Source of the DNA: Sphingopyxis sp.
Lineage (GTDB): Bacteria; Pseudomonadota; Alphaproteobacteria; Sphingomonadales; Sphingomonadaceae
Direction: 5' to 3'
Assembly: GCA_016463225.1 (NCBI GenBank)
Contig: JAEMRT010000053.1
Span: 1,575 to 34,653 of the forward strand
DNA length: 33,079 nt
Below the pieces are notes generated by a model that saw only the letters and a list, made by a program, of their open reading frames with translations, searched no databases and was not told the origin of the DNA. The translations under genes were made by a program, and so were the position numbers. Positions within the stretch are counted from its first letter, which is position 1. Every line of letters begins with the position of its first letter. Positions 16,500 to 23,552 of the stretch are shown piece after piece.

Positions 16500-16509
16500 G
16501 GGGGGGGGG
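16500..16509. repeat. Homopolymer G-tract (10 bases) upstream of the giant NTPase gene
   Basis: A run of ten G (C on the coding strand of the leftward gene) lies about 120 bases upstream of the start at 16379 and between it and the upstream HEPN-like gene. Runs this long are prone to slippage, both in cells and in sequencing. The surrounding 16380-16661 interval contains no supportable gene and is presumably the promoter/leader of the giant gene or the operon spacer. Confidence 0.8.
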
Positions 16510-16661
16510 CAAGCATAACCCGCAGGAAGCTCTTCGGAGGTATATCCGAGAACCTAATTTAAGGTGAGACGCCGAATGGATAGTTGCTCGAGATTCAGAA
16601 GCAGGTCGAACTCATTTCAAAAATATTTCCGCGAACCGAACGCCGATTCTTTCGAGACTGG

Positions 16662-17867
16662 CTATTCCGGCCTGATCTCCTGCAGCTTCGCCGCGAGCGA
16701 GGGCCGGCCAGCAGCTTTCGCGCCAGAGATCACATTTTCCAATAGGCTCGACTTGGTCATGATGTGATAGACCCCGTCCCAACGAGACTTGGCTAGCTTA
16801 TGCTCAGCAATCGTGCCGGCGAGCTTCGCATCATAATGCTCCCCGAACACGCGATCTCGGCCGATATAGAAGAGTGTCGCGAGGTCCGCCACATCCTCAT
16901 CTGAAAGGTTAGCGATGATGTTCTCGACCAGCGCCTGCGTGACGCGACGATGTTCCCTCACCTGTTCCCAATCCCGCTCGAACAGGTTCGTGCCGAGGCC
17001 ATCGGATTCGGCAGTGCTGATCGGATTTGCTTCCGCCCATCGCGTGAGTGCGTAGATCGCCTTCTCGTCCGAGAGGTGCGTTAGAGAAGTTTCAAGGCCC
17101 ACCAAAGTTGCCAGCGGGCGCGAACCACGGATTTTCGTGAGAGCATCGGAGAATTTGCGGCTGCCGAGCCCAAACTTCGCCTGCACTGCTGCCTTCTTGT
17201 CGTTGAAGCTTTCTTCCGACCAAGTCGCATGCTCGCCTATCATGTTCGCGATCGTCTGGAGATCAGCGCGCGAGCATTCCTTGGTATGCGCCTCTGTTTC
17301 ATGTTCCTCGGCAAGATCGAGCACCCGATATTTGAGGCGGGAGAGAATATCGCCCATCGCCTCGAGGCTCCTTCGGATATGTGGCAGATTTACCACCGCG
17401 ATGCGGTCGAGACTCTTCTTGCCATCTTGGTTCGCCGCATAGCGCAGTTCCTGGCCGTCATCATCAATCTTGGCCAAGCTGCGAACATAAGGCTCGAGTT
17501 CATCGACGATTCCACGCAGCGCAGCATCGCCGACAACCGCGCCGTGCAGATGAATCCAATGGGATAAAATATCGTGATTTGGAATGTGCCTGTTTGCTAC
17601 TGCACCGATCATGTACAGCCGGTTGATTGTATATTTGAGCGAGAGCTCGAGAGCATGGCGACCATTGTAAAGGATCGGCATCGCGAGGGTGTCGCGACTG
17701 CGGACCAATCTTTTGTCGAGGACTGCAGACGCCAGTTCGAGGGCCGCCTCTATATAACCATCAACATAATTCTCCTCATTGCCCTGGATGCCTACGCAGG
17801 CGTTCCATTGGCCATCGGCGATCTTTTCAAAAAAGGGGTCGATGGGTTTCAGTTTTCCGGGAGACAC
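16662..17867 (-). CDS. Uncharacterised HEPN-like protein of the cargo island
   Basis: Protein of 401 residues. The start is a GTG at 17867 with AAGGA six bases upstream, which is a good match. Residues ~55-105 contain LAMPILYNGRHALELSLKYT, then HDILSHWIHLHG. This RHALEL.LK...HD.L..W pattern is seen in a group of uncharacterised helical, HEPN-like proteins. Most of the chain is alpha-helical and there is no signal peptide, membrane segment or P-loop. It lies between the two giant NTPase genes, in the same direction as the left one (282 bases apart) and divergent from the right one (239 bases apart). It may be a partner of either giant, but I do not know its function. Confidence 0.72.
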   Translation of the reverse strand: MSPGKLKPIDPFFEKIADGQWNACVGIQGNEENYVDGYIEAALELASAVLDKRLVRSRDTLAMPILYNGRHALELSLKYTINRLYMIGAVANRHIPNHDILSHWIHLHGAVVGDAALRGIVDELEPYVRSLAKIDDDGQELRYAANQDGKKSLDRIAVVNLPHIRRSLEAMGDILSRLKYRVLDLAEEHETEAHTKECSRADLQTIANMIGEHATWSEESFNDKKAAVQAKFGLGSRKFSDALTKIRGSRPLATLVGLETSLTHLSDEKAIYALTRWAEANPISTAESDGLGTNLFERDWEQVREHRRVTQALVENIIANLSDEDVADLATLFYIGRDRVFGEHYDAKLAGTIAEHKLAKSRWDGVYHIMTKSSLLENVISGAKAAGRPSLAAKLQEIRPE

Positions 17868-17889
17868 GGGTAATCCTTGGTGCAGTAGG

Positions 17890-17910
17890 GATGCCCGTCG
17901 GCATCGACGG
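17890..17910. promoter_or_regulatory. Overlapping dyads in the divergent promoter region (operator candidate)
   Basis: Two overlapping perfect 6-bp dyads occur: GATGCC-CGTC-GGCATC (17890-17905) and CCGTCG-GCAT-CGACGG (17895-17910). They lie 23-43 bases upstream of the GTG of the HEPN-like gene, within the 239-base divergent interval shared with the second giant NTPase gene. They could bind a repressor serving both directions or form alternative RNA hairpins in the leftward leader. No regulator gene lies alongside, and no clear -35/-10 pair was identified. Confidence 0.35.
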
Positions 17911-18106
17911 AAAGTATCTGGAGCCCCACGCTCGATCCGTCCAGAGGAAGGCAGACCAACGTCATCAGAGCTAGCCGACCGGTTTCGCCGCTATCCGCAG
18001 TCATTTGAAAAAAATCGGCTACACCGGAATTTAGAATTTGTACACGCCATCCTTAGACCTATGAGACGTGACAGCTACGTGCATTTGTCCGCCTCTACTG
18101 GATCCC

Positions 18107-21100
18107 ATGGCAATTAGACCTCGCGCAGAAATAATTCGCCAAGGCGGCGCTGCCGCCATTCACGGCTTTCTCTATCAAGTCTGTGGCTCTCTCGACGCGC
18201 TTACAAACGCGAGTTTTTCCAAGCGTGGTACGAGCGTCGATATTACGGCGATTACCGCGCGTTTGGAGCCGAGCAAGGGTGGAGATCTTATCGTCGCGAG
18301 CGGTGCCGAGACGATCGTTATCCAGTTCAAGCACCGGACACGAAAGATCGATGCAGCGGCATTCAGTGCGAAGATCATCCCTGATCTATATCGTGCGCAT
18401 TGCGATGCACCGGCCGACGAATATCGCCTCGCTTCGACCATTGGAGTAAACGGCAGTGTCGAACAGCTCCTACATAGTGCTGCTACGGCAATATCGGCCG
18501 GCGCAAAGGACCTGAGGGATTTCAGGGAACTGGGAGAGGCTCGCGGAAATTGCCGCAAGATTTACCAAAGTGGGAGCCGGCCCGACGAGTTGTTTGAGGA
18601 AGACTTTGCTGCGTTTCTGGGTAGAGTCGCAATCGCCCCGCCGAGGCCGCTCGACGAAATTGAAGCCGGTTTGCTGGCCCAATTGCGAAAGCGACACCCT
18701 TACCCCGAGCTGGTCCAAGGCTGCCTCGAACAACTCATCGGCCACTTGTTCATCAAGGCGAGCGAGAACGACACGCTCATCAGCCGGGACGAGATCCTCG
18801 CGCTACTGGAACTGCCGGATCCAGTCAGCGGCACCCCCGAAGCAAATCTGAACCGAATGATGAGCGGCCTAGAGAAAGCGTTGGAAAAGCGCCGATACTC
18901 CAGGGAAGTCGATGTCCGAGAGGCTATTGCGCCGTCGAATGAGCCGGTGACGCTCGTGATTGGCGAGTCCGGGTACGGAAAATCGTGGCGTCTCTATCGT
19001 TCAGCCTATGACTCGCATCTCAGGCGGCGGCCGGCGGTTCTGGTTACAGCGCCCAACCGGCCAGATCTGGAACGCCAGCTGCAGGAAGCCATTGGTATTG
19101 CTTACCTGAAGCACCGACGGCCAATCCAAGCCAAGCTGCTCGGCGAGACCTGGCGGGACGCTCGCGACATAAAAGGGGAAAACATCACGATATTCTGGGA
19201 GGGGTGCAGAAACGCTGCAGACCTCGAAGCGATCGAAATGGAAGGGGGCCTCGGCGACGGGTTAATCCTGATCGCTGAATGCCCGGTCTCGGAGCCCCGC
19301 GACGGAGGCCTGCGGGATTGCCCGACAATTACCGTTGATCAGTTCAGCTCGGACGAATTGTTTGAAACGCTCAAACGACGAAAAATCGATGCCGGCTTGA
19401 TACCGCACGAAATTCGCAGAATGCTGAAACTCCCCGTGCTTTGCGGGCTTTATGCCGCGGTCGCCGCCGAAAATACGCGCTGGACACCCCAGAACGAGTA
19501 TCGCGTTCTTGCCGAATTCTGGAAGCGATCCCAAAAACGGCAGCACGCCGGGCCATATGCCTGCGCCCACCTCACGATGATAGCGCGCAGTCTCGTTGCT
19601 GCGCGTCGCGCTAGCATTAGTGGCGAGGAACTCATCGCGCTCGGCGTGAGTGCCGGCAATCTCAATCAACTCGTGGATGCTGGCTGGCTTAGCAGTGCCG
19701 GTGCTCGGTGGTCCTTCGCCCACGATCGCCTTCTCACTTGGGCAATTGCACAAGCGCTGGTTCAGGACCTTTTAACGAGCAGGCTGGACACCGAAGGTCT
19801 GATCAGTTCGGTGGAGATATTGCGCGGTCCTCGCGCAAAAGGTGGCGAGATACTCGCCGGTTTGGGCTTTCTGCTTATGGACGTCGTTTGGCTGCTGAGC
19901 GCCGAGCACGGAACGGCCGAAAACCTTGCGAGCTTGCTTCAAGCGTTCGAGCCTGAGGATCGAATTGGCCCGCATATTCTCTACAACGAACTTCTTCCGA
20001 CGATCGGTGCCGCCGCGATCCCCGCGCTGATCGAACGTGCGCGCACGCTTACGGACATATCGGACGCCCAAGATGTTCATGTTGCGGCTTGCCTAATCGC
20101 GATTTCACGCGGCGGCGTAAACCTTGAAGCCGCCATTGACACGCTTTGGCGTATGGACGGAGGCGCTGGCCGGTCCATTGCAACATTAGTCGGCGGCCAG
20201 ATTCCGTTGCTCGACCATCGAGGTGACTTATGGGCGGATGTCAGGCGCCATTTTTCGAAACAGGCCGACACAACATCGGACGGCCTGGCGTTGCAGTGGA
20301 GCGATGCCGCGATGCGATGCGCGGTCAGAGCCGAGCCCAACTGGCTGAGTGCGGCGATCGAAAAAGAGCGCGATCCCGATGCGCTGTGGATAGCAGCCAA
20401 CATCATGGGCTCGATTGACGCCGCCGCCGGCCAAAGATGTTGGTCCATCTCCCGAGAAATTCTGTTCTCACATATCCCGCCCAACCGACACGGGATCTTG
20501 ATCGAAAATATCGGCCGATTCGGCTCGAAGCAGGACACTCCTTACCTCATCGAAAACATCGAACGAGACGCCGGGGCTTCGCCGTGGGCCTTCCAGATTC
20601 TGGCAGGCTTTGACGCGGACGCCGCCCTCTCTTTTCTCGAACGCCATCCAAATTTTGCAGTTTCTCCGCCAGGGCGGGCCTGGATTGACCATCTGCTCGA
20701 CCATGATGACGCGCGAACGCGAGCCGCACTCTTCGGTTGGCTTGAGGTAGGTGACGCCAGCGGGGGCCATCTGGCCGCTATCTGGTCTCGGGCGGAAGAC
20801 AGGGTGGACGGCAAGTTACTCCGATATCTTCTGGAGAAACTCTATGCGGCGCTCGCTCAGCCCGAAAGCAATGGCCTTGATCCGGTTCCAGCGCTGGTGG
20901 GCCTCCTTGGCAGCCTTACGCTCAACCCGTGCCACGATAGGATATTCCGCGGCTTTCAGGATCACGAACTCGCCCAGTTGCTCGAGGCCCGGGCGATAGC
21001 GCAGATCGAGGAAGGTGGCGATGCGGCCTATGTCGGCATTCGCCGCGTGCTCCGACGGATCGGAGGTCCAAGCTACGAGCGCATGATCCTTCACGCTCTG

Positions 21101-22486
21101 ACCCCTGAGGATCTTGAGAAAGCCCAGATGGGCATCAAGACCTCAATTTTTCGTCCGACGCCCGCGATATTGGAAAGGCTCGAACAGCTTCTCGGTCTTA
21201 GCAGCAGCGGCAAAAAAGGCACCGACGAACGCTTCGACCTCTGGACCCAATATCTTTCAATGGCTCCGGAACGCGGCCGTTCTCGGCTACTTGCGCTTCT
21301 CGATAGCGATCGCGATGAGGATATCCTTCTCGCTCTCCGACTCCTAGAGACATTCAGACAGCCGGGTGATTTGAAGCATGTGCTTCGGGTTCTTGATCGA
21401 AGCGCTTCCCGTAGCGAAATAGAAGCCCAAGCGATGACCCTCGTCTCCATGGCCGGACCTGTCCATCCCTCTCTGACTTCGCGCGCGATAGCGCTATTGG
21501 GCAAGGACGCCGGTGATGCAACTCAGGTGGCCTGCCTCAACGTCCTGCTGCAGGATCGATCGCGCGCGGCGCGCGAAGCCTTGGACGCTCATCTTGAACC
21601 GCTGGCCACCGCCAAATCCTTCGGTCTTTACGAAATACGCGCGTTGGAGATTCGCCTGAGGCAAGGGAAAGCCAGCGATCGCCTGTGGGAGGCGGGTCGA
21701 AAAATGTCGCGCGAGAGCCTGTTCGGCGGGACCGAGATCATCGACCTTCTGGTCCGCCACGATCCTCGGAGCATGAAAAATCTTCTGCTCGACCGGGCGT
21801 TCTCGACACCCCATGTCGTCACCAATGTCCAGCCTCACGCCATCAATACGCTTGCGACGCTCGACCTTGAACGAGCGACCAACGCATTCATCCAGTCGTG
21901 GCAAAATTTCCCGGACCGGCGCGACCATCTAGCTCATGTTTCCCGAGCCCTCGGAAAGCCTGCATATGAGGTGATGGTTAACCATCTGGCCGAGGATTTC
22001 GAACGTACTGGCGGAATGAAATTATTTCGCAAAGCTTGCGTTGAACTGCGGCGCGCTCACGAGACGACACGTCAACTACTCATCGACCAATATCATCAGT
22101 CAAAAGGAGCCGAGCGTCTGGCTCTTCTCTCGGCGATTGGATGGATGCCTGCATCAGCGGACCTGTTGTACGACCTTGCCGGGCAGGAACCCGACCTCGG
22201 AGTCCGGCGGACCGCCCAAGATGTGGCCCGGCGCTGGCAGTTGGCGAGCGATGCCGTCGATCAGTTTCGGGCTTCTCCCTCACTCGAGACGATGGAATAT
22301 GCGATCGATATCTCGGAGCCTGAGCCGCTCTACATGTGGGGAGACAGTCTTCGGATTTTGGAACCGATCCTCCAGGACTCCCGATTGACCCACTTTGCGG
22401 AACAGCAATTCACCAGACGTATGAAAGCACTTACCGGTTCCGGACTCTGGCGGATTAGGATCCGTCCGAGGCCGGCCAATGAATGA
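18107..22486 (+). CDS. Second giant nuclease - P-loop STAND-like NTPase - helical-repeat protein
   Basis: Protein of 1459 residues from ATG 18107 (MAIRPRAEIIRQGGAAAIHG); an upstream ATG at 18068 adds 13 residues unlike the family. Residues ~10-180 look like a Cap4/PD-(D/E)XK nuclease: GGAAAIHGFLYQ (13-24), ARLEPSKGGDLIV (Glu54, Asp60), TIVIQFKHR (Gln73, Lys75). Residues ~280-470 hold an NTPase: Walker A GESGYGKS (286-293). The expected Walker B strand reads ENITIFWEGC (358-367), with Trp-Glu in place of the usual acidic pair, which is atypical. The C-terminal ~950 residues are HEAT/ARM-like helices. It does not align obviously with the left giant outside the shared layout. It is divergent from the HEPN-like gene. 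An Avs-like or other STAND defence role is inferred. Confidence 0.82.
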   Translation: MAIRPRAEIIRQGGAAAIHGFLYQVCGSLDALTNASFSKRGTSVDITAITARLEPSKGGDLIVASGAETIVIQFKHRTRKIDAAAFSAKIIPDLYRAHCDAPADEYRLASTIGVNGSVEQLLHSAATAISAGAKDLRDFRELGEARGNCRKIYQSGSRPDELFEEDFAAFLGRVAIAPPRPLDEIEAGLLAQLRKRHPYPELVQGCLEQLIGHLFIKASENDTLISRDEILALLELPDPVSGTPEANLNRMMSGLEKALEKRRYSREVDVREAIAPSNEPVTLVIGESGYGKSWRLYRSAYDSHLRRRPAVLVTAPNRPDLERQLQEAIGIAYLKHRRPIQAKLLGETWRDARDIKGENITIFWEGCRNAADLEAIEMEGGLGDGLILIAECPVSEPRDGGLRDCPTITVDQFSSDELFETLKRRKIDAGLIPHEIRRMLKLPVLCGLYAAVAAENTRWTPQNEYRVLAEFWKRSQKRQHAGPYACAHLTMIARSLVAARRASISGEELIALGVSAGNLNQLVDAGWLSSAGARWSFAHDRLLTWAIAQALVQDLLTSRLDTEGLISSVEILRGPRAKGGEILAGLGFLLMDVVWLLSAEHGTAENLASLLQAFEPEDRIGPHILYNELLPTIGAAAIPALIERARTLTDISDAQDVHVAACLIAISRGGVNLEAAIDTLWRMDGGAGRSIATLVGGQIPLLDHRGDLWADVRRHFSKQADTTSDGLALQWSDAAMRCAVRAEPNWLSAAIEKERDPDALWIAANIMGSIDAAAGQRCWSISREILFSHIPPNRHGILIENIGRFGSKQDTPYLIENIERDAGASPWAFQILAGFDADAALSFLERHPNFAVSPPGRAWIDHLLDHDDARTRAALFGWLEVGDASGGHLAAIWSRAEDRVDGKLLRYLLEKLYAALAQPESNGLDPVPALVGLLGSLTLNPCHDRIFRGFQDHELAQLLEARAIAQIEEGGDAAYVGIRRVLRRIGGPSYERMILHALTPEDLEKAQMGIKTSIFRPTPAILERLEQLLGLSSSGKKGTDERFDLWTQYLSMAPERGRSRLLALLDSDRDEDILLALRLLETFRQPGDLKHVLRVLDRSASRSEIEAQAMTLVSMAGPVHPSLTSRAIALLGKDAGDATQVACLNVLLQDRSRAAREALDAHLEPLATAKSFGLYEIRALEIRLRQGKASDRLWEAGRKMSRESLFGGTEIIDLLVRHDPRSMKNLLLDRAFSTPHVVTNVQPHAINTLATLDLERATNAFIQSWQNFPDRRDHLAHVSRALGKPAYEVMVNHLAEDFERTGGMKLFRKACVELRRAHETTRQLLIDQYHQSKGAERLALLSAIGWMPASADLLYDLAGQEPDLGVRRTAQDVARRWQLASDAVDQFRASPSLETMEYAIDISEPEPLYMWGDSLRILEPILQDSRLTHFAEQQFTRRMKALTGSGLWRIRIRPRPANE

Positions 22487-23043
22487 CGAGAAATCATAGA
22501 TTATCTAGATGCTTTGAGCGATCGAACTTCGCCAGGCGATAGCTGGATCCGCCTCGAGTGGATTATCGAAGAAGCAGATCTTGCTTCGCAAGCTAGAACC
22601 CGCACAAATGGCTGCCTTCGGCGAAGGGGCGCTTGGCTGAGAATAGCTGACATCGGGCGCCAAGGCGATACCACCCATGTGTCGATCGAGCGACCGCTTT
22701 CGGGCGGCTACTGATAGAGGCTGGAATGACTGACATGAGGCGCCAAGCTGCCGATTTTCGCTCGGCAACCAGGTTATTCCTGTCCAACAGACGCGGTCGA
22801 GTCGGATCGACTCTTGCTCTCTGCGGGGACGCGAGAGGGTGCGAACCTTGGCACCAAAGCCCAGCGCTGGGACAGCATGGGAAAATAATTTGGCTCCCTA
22901 ATCGAACGCTGGGAAACGCTGACGAACGCAACGGGACGCCAGCGGCAGGTGGCACCGTTTTTGGCACTCTTGCGGGATTTTTTCGGATCGCCAATTCTAC
23001 ACCCAGGGGAGCCCAGCAACTGCCAGACGATGGGATATGCCTT
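22487..23043. other. Intergenic region between cargo island and integration module; no convincing gene
   Basis: These 557 bases separate the second giant gene from the AlpA-type regulator. Short open frames on both strands lack ribosome sites and family features. The stretch around 22690-22770 (GACCGCTTTCGGGCGGC, then GCTGGAATGACTGACATGAG) resembles a degraded copy of a sphingomonad intergenic repeat of the CCGCTTTCGGG type, though I cannot confirm this without a search. The part at 22940-23030 is likely to contain the promoter of the AlpA gene and possibly recombinase-related sites. No tRNA or terminator was seen. Confidence 0.5.
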
Positions 23044-23283
23044 ATGTCCAACTCCGAAAAGATCATCCGCCTCCCGACCGTCCTCGCCCGTACCGGGCTG
23101 TCCCGGTCGACTCTCTATCGCAAGATCGCCGAGGGCACTTTTCCATCTCAGGTCAAGATCAGCGTTCACGGCGCTGGCTGGCACGAGTCCGCCGTCGATC
23201 GCTGGATCGCCGACCCGCCCAGCTACCGCGCCGACAACGACAATCGCGACGCGCAAGCCGGACGTGGTCATGCAAGAGGGTGA
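23044..23283 (+). CDS. AlpA-family helix-turn-helix regulator
   Basis: Protein of 79 residues from ATG 23044 (MSNSEKIIRLPTVLARTGLS). Residues 8-55 hold the winged/MerR-like helix-turn-helix of AlpA proteins: RLPTVLARTGLSRSTLYRKI, AEGTFPSQVKI, and GWHESAVDRWIA. These regulators (named after prophage CP4-57 AlpA) typically activate integrase or excision genes of islands. Position just ahead of a serine recombinase agrees with that role. The end overlaps the next small gene by 14 bases. An upstream GGGAT gives only a weak ribosome site. Confidence 0.87.
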   Translation: MSNSEKIIRLPTVLARTGLSRSTLYRKIAEGTFPSQVKISVHGAGWHESAVDRWIADPPSYRADNDNRDAQAGRGHARG

Positions 23284-23476
23284 TGCACGGCGGGAGCCTG
23301 ATCACATTGCGGCGAACGATAACGAGCCTGTCCTGCGGGCGGGAAAAGTCGATGCGGCGCTGACCCGCATCGCCGAGGCAATCGGTCGGCACATCGCCCG
23401 CGAGCATATCCGCACCCGCAATGCGGCGAATGACAATGAGCCATTTGCAAAAAATGCCCGGCCGCCAGAGCGTTGA
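23270..23476 (+). CDS. Small hypothetical protein with ANDNEP motifs
   Basis: Protein of 68 residues from ATG 23270, overlapping the AlpA-type gene by 14 bases and ending 76 bases before the recombinase start. It carries two copies of a short motif, IAANDNEP and NAANDNEP, on either side of a helix, DAALTRIAEAIGRHIAREHI. Similar small ANDNEP proteins are common next to AlpA and recombinase genes in sphingomonads and rhizobia, from memory. Function is unknown; it may be an excision accessory factor. Overlap and consistent frame support that it is real. Confidence 0.62.
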   Translation: MQEGDARREPDHIAANDNEPVLRAGKVDAALTRIAEAIGRHIAREHIRTRNAANDNEPFAKNARPPER

Positions 23477-23552
23477 CCCTAAGGTCATCGCGCGCGACAC
23501 TGTCTTACCCGGCCGAGTGGGCCTGCGCCCCGCCATTCGAAAGGAAGATATG

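Noticed and set aside
22514..22714. Possible 66-residue gene after the second giant gene
   Set aside because: No ribosome site, no recognisable features, and it lies in a stretch resembling a degraded intergenic repeat.
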